Assembly: GCF_030150155.1 (NCBI RefSeq)
Contig: NZ_JASLGR010000027.1
Location: 51,609-115,608, forward strand
Source of the DNA: Nocardioides sp.
Lineage (GTDB): Bacteria; Actinomycetota; Actinomycetes; Propionibacteriales; Nocardioidaceae
DNA length: 64,000 bases
Direction: 5' to 3'
How positions within the stretch are numbered: the stretch's first letter is position 1; the number at the start of each line of letters is the position of its first letter. The position numbers were made by a program, and so were the translations under genes. Positions 57,603 through 64,000 of this stretch are shown here, one piece after another. The notes below the pieces were generated by a model. The model made no database searches. It was given only the letters and a program-made list of their open reading frames with translations, and was not told where the DNA came from.

Positions 57603-58559
57603 ATGAGCGAGCAGCACCTCGACGAGGCGCCTGAGGCGCCCGAGGCGCTGAGTGAGGTCTGGGCGCGCCTGCTGGGCGACTACGAACGGCACCTGGTCAG
57701 TGAGCGGGACCTGACCCCGCACTCGGTGCGGGCCTACGTCGGCGACATCGCCCAGCTCCTCGACCACGCCACCCGACTCGGGGTGGACAGTGTCGACGGG
57801 ATCGACCTGCGCCTGTTGCGCAGCTGGCTCGCCAAGCAGCAGAGCCTGGGACGCTCCCGGACGACGCTGTCGCGGCGTGCGACGGCCGCCCGGGTGTTCA
57901 CCGCCTGGCTCGCCCGCACCGGCCGCATCCCGACCGACGTCGGCGCCACGCTCGGCTCACCCAAGGCACTGCGCCCGCTCCCGGCGGTGCTGCGCGCCGA
58001 CGAGGCCGAGGACCTGATCCGCCAGGCCGTCGCCGCCGCTGACGACGGCAGCCCGGTCGGACTCCGGGACGTGGCGATGCTCGAGGTGCTCTACGCCACC
58101 GGGGTCCGTGTCGGCGAGCTCGTCGGCCTCGACGTGGACGACGTGGACGCCGACCGCCGGGTCGTGCGGGTTCTGGGCAAGGGGCGCAAGGAGCGCACCG
58201 TGCCCTACGGCGTCCCCGCTGCCCAGGCGCTCGAGGCGTGGCTGCGCCGCGGCCGACCCGCGATCGTGGCTGAGGGCGCCGGTCCGGCCCTGTTCCTCGG
58301 GGCACGCGGACGTCGGATCGACCAGCGTGCGGTCCGCACCCTGGTCCATCGGCGGATCGCGGAGGTCCCCGGCGCCCCCGACATCGGGCCGCACGGCCTG
58401 CGGCACAGCGCCGCCACCCACCTGCTGGAGGGCGGCGCCGACCTGAGGTCGGTCCAGGAGCTGCTGGGCCACGCCTCACTGGCGACCACCCAGCTCTACA
58501 CCCACGTCAGCACCGACCGGCTGCGACGAGCGTTCACGCAGGCGCACCCACGCGCCTGA
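57603..58559 (+). CDS. xerC: Tyrosine recombinase XerC
   Basis: Site-specific recombinase that resolves chromosome dimers at dif. At 318 residues it has an N-terminal SAM-like core-binding domain (LLGDYERHLVSERDLTPHSV) and a catalytic domain with Arg169 (ATGVRVGEL), Lys in GKGRKERTVP, His264 and Arg267 (GPHGLRHSAATHLL), His290 (LLGHASLATTQ) and the nucleophile Tyr299 (LYTHVS). ATG 57603 is set by the TAGGCT box. The position beside dprA and rpsB is typical of chromosomal XerC, not an integrase. Its 3' end overlaps the convergent M23 gene by 84 bp. Confidence 0.93.
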   Translation: MSEQHLDEAPEAPEALSEVWARLLGDYERHLVSERDLTPHSVRAYVGDIAQLLDHATRLGVDSVDGIDLRLLRSWLAKQQSLGRSRTTLSRRATAARVFTAWLARTGRIPTDVGATLGSPKALRPLPAVLRADEAEDLIRQAVAAADDGSPVGLRDVAMLEVLYATGVRVGELVGLDVDDVDADRRVVRVLGKGRKERTVPYGVPAAQALEAWLRRGRPAIVAEGAGPALFLGARGRRIDQRAVRTLVHRRIAEVPGAPDIGPHGLRHSAATHLLEGGADLRSVQELLGHASLATTQLYTHVSTDRLRRAFTQAHPRA

Positions 58560-59177
58560 CCCGGCCCACGCTCCCACCGTCGCGGCAGCGCCAGCACCAC
58601 CAGCGGGCCGACCCACGACGCCGTCGGCCACCGGTTGGTCGCGCCACAGCGGCAGCAGCCGCACCCGGCGGAGCCCGATCAGGGAGAGCGGATCGAGGTA
58701 GACGTCGTCGGCGTCGCGGATCAGCCCCCAGTGCAGGCAGAGCCGCTCGGCGCAGTGCGAGCCGACCAGCGCCATCGTCCCGACCGCCTGCCCGGCGCTG
58801 ACCGGCGTGCCGCGGGCGAGGGCGGCGATCACCGGCTGATAGGTGGTCCGGACCGTCCCGGTGTCCACGACGACGATCGGCACTCCGGCGATCACCCCGA
58901 CGAAGCTCACCCAGCCCGCCGTGGCGCTGCGCACCTCCTGGCCGGCCCGGGCGGCCAGGTCGACCCCGCGGTGGCCCGCGCCCCAGACCAGGTCCGGCGG
59001 ATCGAACGCGCGCAGCACCTGCGGCTGCGGGCTCAGCGGCCACACGCCCTGCGGATCCGGCTCCCCGACGGCCTGCGCGGCTCCGAGTGAACCGATCCAG
59101 ACGACGACGAGGATGAGAGCGGCGGGAAGCCGGGTCCGCACGGCGCCGGCGGAGCGGCGCGAAGGGCTGCTGGGCAT
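58476..59177 (-). CDS. M23 (LytM) family peptidase, secreted or membrane-anchored
   Basis: A 233-residue protein. The N-terminal signal or anchor is RTRLPAALILVVVWIGSLGA. The LytM core is GAGHRGVDLAARAGQEVRSA (His and Asp zinc ligands of HxxxD), VVVDTGTVRTTYQPV, and HCAERLCLHWGLI at the HxH position. The first His of HxH is replaced by Cys (CLH), a variant familiar in actinobacterial M23 proteins at this locus; it may still bind zinc, or the enzyme may be inactive. ATG 59177 places the signal sequence at the N-terminus. The last 28 codons overlap xerC antisense and form a Gly/Ala/Arg-rich tail of doubtful importance. Confidence 0.82.
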   Translation of the reverse strand: MPSSPSRRSAGAVRTRLPAALILVVVWIGSLGAAQAVGEPDPQGVWPLSPQPQVLRAFDPPDLVWGAGHRGVDLAARAGQEVRSATAGWVSFVGVIAGVPIVVVDTGTVRTTYQPVIAALARGTPVSAGQAVGTMALVGSHCAERLCLHWGLIRDADDVYLDPLSLIGLRRVRLLPLWRDQPVADGVVGRPAGGAGAAATVGAWAGSGAWVRLRERSSQPVGADVGVELGGRQ

Positions 59178-59342
59178 GGCCCCACGCTGCCCGCACCACG
59201 CCTCCGGACGCAGCGAGACGGCACCGTCGTGTGGACAGAGGCCACGCAGCCACGACGGTGGAGGGCAGGTGGTCCGTCGAGGGACACGAGTGTCGGACGG
59301 GACGGGGGAGCGTGGGATTGGCTCTTGCGCCCGGCGAACGTC

Positions 59343-59469
59343 TACGCTGGCTGAAGCAACCTTCACGGGTTGACTTCGCGCGTCCGCAGGCCGCGTCACT
59401 CCGGTCCAGGCCGGGGTGATCCTCCGCGGGCGTGACCTGAAGGTCCTGAGCGATCAGGTCGGGTCACGC
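59343..59469 (+). promoter_or_regulatory. rpsB promoter candidate and structured leader
   Basis: The 361-base gap 59178-59538 holds no gene. TACGCT (59343-59348), with TTGGCT 19 bases upstream, is the best promoter candidate. In the leader, GCGTGACC (59430-59437) pairs with GGTCACGC (59462-59469), enclosing CCTGA-GCGA-TCAGG, a nested hairpin 70 bases before the rpsB ATG. Ribosomal protein S2 leaders are autoregulatory in some bacteria; for this sequence that is an inference. Confidence 0.4.
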
Positions 59470-59538
59470 GCAGACGCCAGGGCTTGCACGGCGACCGTCG
59501 TACGAGCAGCAAACTGAAACTAGCAACTGGAGAAAATC

Positions 59539-60363
59539 ATGGCAGTCGTGACCATGCGCCAGCTCCTCGAGAGCGGCGTCCACTTCGGACACCAGACCCG
59601 TCGTTGGAACCCGAAGATGAAGCGCTTCATCGTCACCGAGCGCAACGGCATCTACATCATCGACCTGCAGCAGTCGCTGGCCTACATCGACCGCTCCTAC
59701 GCCTTCATCAAGGAGACGGTCGCCAAGGGCGGCACGATCCTGTTCGTCGGCACCAAGAAGCAGGCCCAGGAGGCCATCGCCGAGCAGGCCACGCGCGTCG
59801 GCCAGCCCTACGTCAACCAGCGTTGGCTCGGCGGCATGCTCACCAACTTCCAGACCGTGCACCAGCGGATCAACCGCATGAAGGAGCTCGAGGAGCTCGA
59901 CTTCGACAACGTTGCCGGTTCGGGCCGCACCAAGAAGGAACTCCTTCAGATGCGTCGCGAGAAGGACAAGCTGACGAAGACCCTCGGTGGTCTGCGTGAC
60001 ATGGGTCGCGTTCCGTCGGCCGTCTGGATCGTCGACACCAACAAGGAGCACCTCGCCGTCGAGGAGGCGCGCAAGCTCCGCATCCCGATCGTCGCGATCC
60101 TGGACTCCAACTGCGACCCCGACGACGTCGACTTCCCGATCCCGGGTAACGACGACGCCATCCGCGCCGTCGGTCTGCTCACCCGCGTCGTCGCCGACGC
60201 CGTCGCCGAGGGCCTGATCGCCCGCTCCGGCGCGAAGAGCACCGAGGGTGCTGCTGAGCCGCTGGCCGAGTGGGAGCGCGAGCTGCTCGAGACCCCCGCC
60301 GCTGAGGCTCCGGCCGCTGAGGCCACCGAGGCCCCCGCGACCGAGGCTCCGGCCGAGGCCTGA
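59539..60363 (+). CDS. rpsB: 30S ribosomal protein S2
   Basis: Small-subunit ribosomal protein. The 274-residue protein has the whole S2 pattern: MRQLLESGVHFGHQTRRWNP, KMKRFIVTERNGIYIIDLQQ, FVGTKKQAQEAI, VNQRWLGGMLTNFQT, IVAILDSNCDPDDVDFPIPG, ending with an Ala/Glu/Pro-rich acidic tail common in actinobacteria. ATG 59539 follows TGGAGAAAA. Co-transcribed with tsf 40 bases downstream. Confidence 0.98.
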   Translation: MAVVTMRQLLESGVHFGHQTRRWNPKMKRFIVTERNGIYIIDLQQSLAYIDRSYAFIKETVAKGGTILFVGTKKQAQEAIAEQATRVGQPYVNQRWLGGMLTNFQTVHQRINRMKELEELDFDNVAGSGRTKKELLQMRREKDKLTKTLGGLRDMGRVPSAVWIVDTNKEHLAVEEARKLRIPIVAILDSNCDPDDVDFPIPGNDDAIRAVGLLTRVVADAVAEGLIARSGAKSTEGAAEPLAEWERELLETPAAEAPAAEATEAPATEAPAEA

Positions 60364-60403
60364 TCCGCCCACTTTCGTACCGACGCACCAGAAAAGGAAC
60401 GAC

Positions 60404-61213
60404 ATGGCTTACACCGCTGCCGACGTCAAGAAGCTCCGTGAGCTGACCCAGGCCGGCATGATGGACTGCAAGAAGGCGCTCGACGAGACCGACGGCGACT
60501 TCGACAAGGCCGTCGAGCTGCTCCGCGTCAAGGGTGCTGCCAAGGCTGCCGCCCGTGCCGCTGAGCGCGAGGCCTCCGCCGGCCTGGTGGCCGCTTCGGG
60601 CAACGCCCTGATCAGCCTCAAGGCCGAGACGGACTTCGTCGCGAAGAACGAGGCGTTCATCACCGCTGCGCAGGCCATCGCCGACGCCGCCGACGCCAAC
60701 AAGGTCGGCGACGCCGAGGCGCTCAAGGCTGTCTCGCTGGGCGACAAGACCGTCGGCGAGACCGTCGACGAGCTGGCCCGCACCATCGGCGAGAAGATCG
60801 AGCTCGGTGAGGTCGCCTACTTCGACGGCACCACCACGGTCTACCTGCACAAGAAGGCCTCCGACCTTCCCCCGACCCTGGGCGTTCTCGTCCAGTTCGA
60901 GGGTGACGAGGCTGCCGCCAAGCAGGCTGCTCAGCAGGCCGCTGCACTCAAGGCCCAGTTCCTCACCTCCGACGAGGTCCCCGCGGACGTCGTCGAGAAG
61001 GAGAAGGACGTCCTGACCAAGAAGACGCTGGAGGAGGGCAAGCCGGAGGCTGCCGTCGCCAAGATCGTCGAGGGTCGGATCGGCGCCTTCTTCAAGGAGA
61101 TCGTCCTGCTCGACCAGGAGTCGGTCTTCGAGGCGAAGAAGAGCGTCAAGCAGGTTCTCGACGCTGCCAACACCTCCGTCACGCGCTTCGCGCGTTTCGA
61201 GGTCGGCGCCTGA
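60404..61213 (+). CDS. tsf: Elongation factor Ts
   Basis: Nucleotide-exchange factor for EF-Tu. At 269 residues it has an N-terminal UBA-like domain with YTAADVKKLRELTQAGMMDC and KKALDETDGDFDKAVELLR, then the core AGLVAASGNALISLKAETDF with VAKNEAF, and KKTLEEGKPEAAVAKIVEGR near the C-terminus. ATG 60404 follows AAAAGGAA. Followed by a strong terminator. Confidence 0.98.
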   Translation: MAYTAADVKKLRELTQAGMMDCKKALDETDGDFDKAVELLRVKGAAKAAARAAEREASAGLVAASGNALISLKAETDFVAKNEAFITAAQAIADAADANKVGDAEALKAVSLGDKTVGETVDELARTIGEKIELGEVAYFDGTTTVYLHKKASDLPPTLGVLVQFEGDEAAAKQAAQQAAALKAQFLTSDEVPADVVEKEKDVLTKKTLEEGKPEAAVAKIVEGRIGAFFKEIVLLDQESVFEAKKSVKQVLDAANTSVTRFARFEVGA

Positions 61214-61235
61214 GCCTGATCGCCTAGATCTCACC

Positions 61236-61266
61236 AGAACCCGCCCGGGTCACCCGGGCGGGTTCT
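61236..61266 (+). terminator. 14-bp hairpin terminating rpsB-tsf
   Basis: AGAACCCGCCCGGG, loop TCA, CCCGGGCGGGTTCT: a perfect stem 22 bases after the tsf stop, followed by GTGATTTCTG. Confidence 0.85.
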
Positions 61267-61385
61267 GTGATTTCTGACGCCTTCACTGCCCTCGAACCCG
61301 GGCCGCACCCGGGTCGGAGCCCGAGCGTCGCCCCGGGCGAGCCTGGCGCGGCGTACGGCGGTTAGTGCGACGGCCCCGGGTCCGA

Positions 61386-61391
61386 TACGGT
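61386..61391 (+). promoter_or_regulatory. Leaderless -10 box for pyrH
   Basis: TACGGT, six bases, then GTG at 61398. It fixes the pyrH start and implies a leaderless transcript. Confidence 0.6.
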
Positions 61392-61397
61392 TTCGGG

Positions 61398-62114
61398 GTG
61401 CCAGTTGCGTTCAAGCGGGTCCTGCTCAAGCTCTCCGGCGAGGTCTTCGGTGGCGGGGAGGTCGGGGTCGACCCCGACGTCGTGTCGGCGATCGCACACG
61501 AGATCAAGGCCGTCGTCGATGCCGGCGTCCAGGTCGCCATCGTCACCGGTGGTGGCAACTTCTTCCGCGGCGCCGAGCTCCAGCAGCGCGGCATGGACCG
61601 TGTCCGCGCCGACTACATGGGCATGCTCGGCATCGTGATGAACTGCCTGGCGCTCCAGGACTTCCTGGAGAAGCTCGGCGTGGACACCCGCGTCCAGACC
61701 GCGATCACGATGGGTCAGGTCGCCGAGCCGTACATCCCGCGCCGCGCCATCCGGCACATGGAGAAGGGCCGCGTCGTGATCTTCGGCGCCGGCATGGGCA
61801 TGCCCTACTTCTCCACCGACACCGTCGCCGTCCAGCGGGCCCTGGAGAGCCACTGCGACGCCGTCCTGGTCGGCAAGAACGGCGTCGACGGCGTCTACTC
61901 CGCCGACCCGAACCAGGACCCGACGGCGACGAAGTACGACCACCTGACCTACGACGAGGCGATCACCAAGGGTCTCAAGATCATGGACCAGACGGCCTTC
62001 ACGCTCTGCCGTGAGAACAAGATGCCGATGGTCGTCTTCGGCATGGAGCCCGAAGGCAACATTCTGCGCGTCGTGCAGGGTGAGAAGATTGGCACGCTCG
62101 TCAGCGCCGGCTGA
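61398..62114 (+). CDS. pyrH: Uridylate kinase
   Basis: Phosphorylates UMP to UDP; an amino-acid-kinase-fold hexamer. At 238 residues it has FKRVLLKLSGEVFGG at the N-terminus, IVTGGGNFFRGAELQQRGMD, RVQTAITMGQVAEPY, FGAGMGMPYFSTDTVAVQRA, AVLVGKNGVDGVYSADP and a C-terminal GEKIGTLVSAG. GTG 61398 is supported by the TACGGT box; an upstream in-frame start at 61365 would add non-homologous residues. Confidence 0.97.
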   Translation: MPVAFKRVLLKLSGEVFGGGEVGVDPDVVSAIAHEIKAVVDAGVQVAIVTGGGNFFRGAELQQRGMDRVRADYMGMLGIVMNCLALQDFLEKLGVDTRVQTAITMGQVAEPYIPRRAIRHMEKGRVVIFGAGMGMPYFSTDTVAVQRALESHCDAVLVGKNGVDGVYSADPNQDPTATKYDHLTYDEAITKGLKIMDQTAFTLCRENKMPMVVFGMEPEGNILRVVQGEKIGTLVSAG

Positions 62115-62150
62115 GCAGCCTCCGCGACGTACGCGAACGAACTAGACCCG

Positions 62151-62170
62151 ATCAGACCAGATCAGACCAG
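62151..62170 (+). repeat. Two tandem copies of a 10-base unit before frr
   Basis: ATCAGACCAG occurs twice in exact tandem, immediately before the GGGAGCAG Shine-Dalgarno of frr. It may be replication slippage in the leader; no function is evident. Confidence 0.7.
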
Positions 62171-62179
62171 GGAGCAGCA

Positions 62180-62737
62180 GTGATCAACGACATCCTCAAC
62201 GAGGCCGACGACAAGATGGGCAAGTCCGTCGAGGCGACCAAGGAGGACTTCAACACGATCCGTGCCGGTCGCATCACGCCCGCGGTCTTCAGCAAGCTCA
62301 CCGCCGAGTACTACGGCACCCAGACGCCCCTGCAGCAGCTGGCCACCTTCACCAGCCCGGAGCCGCGCGTGATCAACATCGCGCCCTTCGACATCAGCGC
62401 GATGGGCGCCATCGAGCGCTCGATCCGCGACTCCGACCTCGGCATCAACCCGTCCAACGACGGCAAGATCCTGCGCGCAGTCTTCCCCGACCTGACCGAG
62501 GAGCGCCGCAAGGAGTTCATCAAGCTGGCCAAGGAGAAGGCCGAGCACGGTCGCGTCGCGGTCCGCCAGGTCCGCCAGAAGGCCAAGCAGAACCTGGAGA
62601 AGCTGGAGAAGGACGGCGAGGTCGGCAAGGACGACGTCACCGGTGCCGAGAAGCGCCTCGACGCACTGACCAAGAAGCACACCGAGGTCATCGACGAGCT
62701 GCTCAAGTCCAAGGAAGCCGAGCTGCTCGAGGTCTGA
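62180..62737 (+). CDS. frr: Ribosome recycling factor
   Basis: Splits the post-termination ribosome together with EF-G. A 185-residue, two-domain protein: NEADDKMGKSVEATKEDFNT, IRAGRITPAVFSKLTAEYYG, LQQLATFTSPEPRVINIAPF, DLGINPSNDGKILRAVFPDL, then a long helix containing VRQVRQKAKQNLEKLEKDG. GTG 62180 follows GGGAG. Located in the conserved pyrH-frr-cdsA order. Confidence 0.98.
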   Translation: MINDILNEADDKMGKSVEATKEDFNTIRAGRITPAVFSKLTAEYYGTQTPLQQLATFTSPEPRVINIAPFDISAMGAIERSIRDSDLGINPSNDGKILRAVFPDLTEERRKEFIKLAKEKAEHGRVAVRQVRQKAKQNLEKLEKDGEVGKDDVTGAEKRLDALTKKHTEVIDELLKSKEAELLEV

Positions 62738-62754
62738 CCTCGAGCTCGGAACAC

Positions 62755-63621
62755 ATGTCGCAATCCTCCACTCCGGCAGCGAAGGACCACGGTCGCGCTG
62801 GCCGTGACCTCAAGGCTGCCATCGGCTCGGCGGTCGTCCTCCTGGCGCTCGTCGCCGCGACCCTCTTCTTCTGGAAGACGGCCTTCCTTGCGATGGTGGT
62901 GACCGTCCTGGTCGTCGCCATCTGGGAGCTGCGTCGCGGACTCCTGGTCAAGGAGATCGACCTGCCGGAGCAGCCGCTGATGATCGGCGGCGCGGTGATG
63001 ATCGTGGTCGCCTACTTCTGGGGCGCTCCCGCCCTGGTCACGGCGACCGCGGTGACGGCGCTGGTGCTGATGCTCTGGCTGCTGCACCGCGGCATCGACG
63101 GCTACGTCAGGACCGCCACCGCTGCGGTCTTCACCCTGATCTACCTGCCGTTCCTGGGCTCGTTCGTCGCGCTGATGCTCGCCGAGGGCGGCACCTGGCG
63201 CGAGACCGGGATCGACGACGGGGTCAAGGGGATCATCACCTTCGTGCTGGTCACCGTCGCCTCGGACACCGGCGGGTACGTCGCCGGCGTGCTGTTCGGC
63301 CGCCACCCGATGGCCCCGGTGATCTCGCCGAAGAAGTCCTGGGAGGGCTTCGTCGGCTCGGTGGTCGCCTCTTGCATCGCGGGCGTGCTGCTGGTCGTGC
63401 TGATGCTCGACGGCGACTGGTGGGTCGGCATCGCCCTGGGCGTGATCGGCGCCAGCATGGCGGTGCTCGGCGACCTGGTCGAGTCCGTGATCAAGCGGGA
63501 CCTGGGCGTCAAGGACATGAGCCAGGTCATCCCCGGTCACGGCGGCATCATGGACCGGCTCGACTCGCTGCTGGCCACGATCGCCCCGATCTGGCTGCTG
63601 CTGCACTACACGGTCTTCTGA
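62755..63621 (+). CDS. cdsA: Phosphatidate cytidylyltransferase
   Basis: Makes CDP-diacylglycerol for phospholipid synthesis. A 288-residue integral membrane protein with about eight hydrophobic helices. The C-terminal CDS signature is complete: SVIKRDLGVKDMSQVIPGHG, then GIMDRLDSLL, with SPKKSWEGFVGSVV before it. ATG 62755 lies 17 bases after the frr stop, consistent with co-transcription. Confidence 0.96.
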   Translation: MSQSSTPAAKDHGRAGRDLKAAIGSAVVLLALVAATLFFWKTAFLAMVVTVLVVAIWELRRGLLVKEIDLPEQPLMIGGAVMIVVAYFWGAPALVTATAVTALVLMLWLLHRGIDGYVRTATAAVFTLIYLPFLGSFVALMLAEGGTWRETGIDDGVKGIITFVLVTVASDTGGYVAGVLFGRHPMAPVISPKKSWEGFVGSVVASCIAGVLLVVLMLDGDWWVGIALGVIGASMAVLGDLVESVIKRDLGVKDMSQVIPGHGGIMDRLDSLLATIAPIWLLLHYTVF

Positions 63622-63704
63622 CCCGCTCGGGCGCGTTGCACCTCCCCAACGCGGCCGGGCGGGCGTAGCCTCGAAGGGTCAGACCTCAACGTCGAGGAGA
63701 CCCG

Positions 63705-64000
63705 ATGAGCCACGCACACTCCGCACTGCCCGTCGTCTCGCGAGCCTGGCGCCACCAGGACCACCCGGTGGTGACACCGCTGAGCGGGTTCTTCTCCGGA
63801 CTCGTCTTCGTGGTGCTGGTGCCCGCGCTCTTCGCCGCGGTGCTCAACGCGATCTTCCCCCGGCACACGGTCCAGGACCTGTTCCCGTCCGTGGTGCTGG
63901 CGTTGGTCGTCCCGATCGCGCTGGTGGCCCGGCCCCACACCCGGCGGTTCGGCGCGTACTTCTTCCTCGGCATGGTCGGCACCGTGGTCGCCGTCCTGGG
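63705..64000 (+). CDS. Membrane protein of unknown function (3' end outside window)
   Basis: An open frame from ATG 63705 (with GAGGAGACC upstream) to the window end, 98 residues visible. After a soluble start (SHAHSALPVVSRAWRHQDHP) come at least three hydrophobic segments: GFFSGLVFVVLVPALFAAVL, VVLALVVPIALVA, and YFFLGMVGTVVAVL. I do not recognise the family. It lies downstream of cdsA on the same strand, with an 83-base gap that contains a TAGCCT (63666-63671) as a possible -10, so it may have its own promoter. Confidence 0.7.
   Translation, partial: MSHAHSALPVVSRAWRHQDHPVVTPLSGFFSGLVFVVLVPALFAAVLNAIFPRHTVQDLFPSVVLALVVPIALVARPHTRRFGAYFFLGMVGTVVAVL

Noticed and set aside
57497..58559. Integrative element suggested by a tyrosine recombinase next to inverted repeats
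   Set aside because: The recombinase is the chromosomal XerC in its normal neighbourhood; no attachment-site duplication, tRNA or phage gene is seen.
1..64000. CRISPR arrays, tRNA, rRNA, tmRNA or SRP RNA genes
   Set aside because: No regularly spaced repeats and no cloverleaf or rRNA-like stretches were noticed when reading both strands; a covariance-model search would be needed to exclude them fully.

Overview
The window is chromosomal DNA from a high-GC actinobacterium, most likely the family Nocardioidaceae (Nocardioides or a close relative). The evidence is very high GC at third codon positions, many GTG starts, frequent 4-bp ATGA/GTGA gene overlaps, and many promoters whose -10 box (TAnnnT) sits 6-8 bases before the start codon, which implies leaderless mRNAs. 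It is also supported by actinobacterial gene order: mutM, smc, ftsY, amtB-PII-glnD, ffh, rpsP-khpA-rimM-trmD, rplS-lepB-rnhB, yraN-comM-dprA-xerC, rpsB-tsf-pyrH-frr-cdsA. No tRNA, rRNA, CRISPR array, transposase or prophage gene was seen.

Layout. (1) 1-420: the 3' end of mutM. (2) 485-1299: a reverse-strand Phd-like/RelE-like toxin-antitoxin pair. (3) 1422-11505: three overlapping genes for unusually large, multi-domain glycan enzymes (GT2-DUF707; four GT2 modules in one chain; methyltransferase-GT-methyltransferase-methyltransferase). (4) 11592-16663: a small coiled-coil protein, an MFS permease and smc. (5) 16665-21140: a second glycan block (GT-B-like protein, polysaccharide pyruvyl transferase, GT2-GT4 fusion). 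(6) 21166-22308: ftsY. (7) 22405-30835: a third glycan block (DUF4422-GT8-methyltransferase fusion, GT2, CDP-glucose synthase, CDP-glucose 4,6-dehydratase, sugar reductase/epimerase, then on the reverse strand a GT2 and an acyltransferase). (8) 31000-38358: ammonium transporter, two tandem PII proteins, GlnD, Ffh, a NYN/PIN-like protein and an amidohydrolase. (9) 38401-45206: VanW-family protein, rpsP-khpA-rimM-trmD (TrmD fused to a GNAT domain), a second ammonium transporter behind a GlnR-like box, a Fic protein and rplS. (10) 45231-47041: lepB, rnhB and a DUF2469 protein. (11) 47136-51911: a twice-repeated TadE/TadG-like pilus/secretion cassette. (12) 51929-54219: a small catabolic-looking unit whose two promoters carry the same AT-rich operator-like motif. 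(13) 54409-59177: yraN-comM-dprA, a 96-bp palindromic element, xerC and an M23 peptidase. (14) 59539-64000: rpsB-tsf, pyrH-frr-cdsA and the start of a membrane protein.

How it fits together. Three blocks of glycan genes sit in what is normally the compact mutM-smc-ftsY-amtB-glnD-ffh neighbourhood. Together they encode sugar-nucleotide synthesis (CDP-6-deoxyhexose), at least nine glycosyltransferase modules, several methyltransferase modules, a pyruvyl transferase and an acyltransferase. That is a plausible assembly line for a decorated cell-wall or capsular polymer. No flippase, polymerase or ABC exporter is in the window, so export must be encoded elsewhere. The nitrogen genes (two Amt, two PII, GlnD) form a sensing module, and the GlnR-like box ties the second Amt to nitrogen control. 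The most novel material is the multi-domain glycan enzymes, the operator-paired arylmalonate decarboxylase-like/vinyl-reductase-like unit, the hairpin buried in the lepB coding region, and the palindrome that supplies both the dprA stop codon and part of the xerC promoter.
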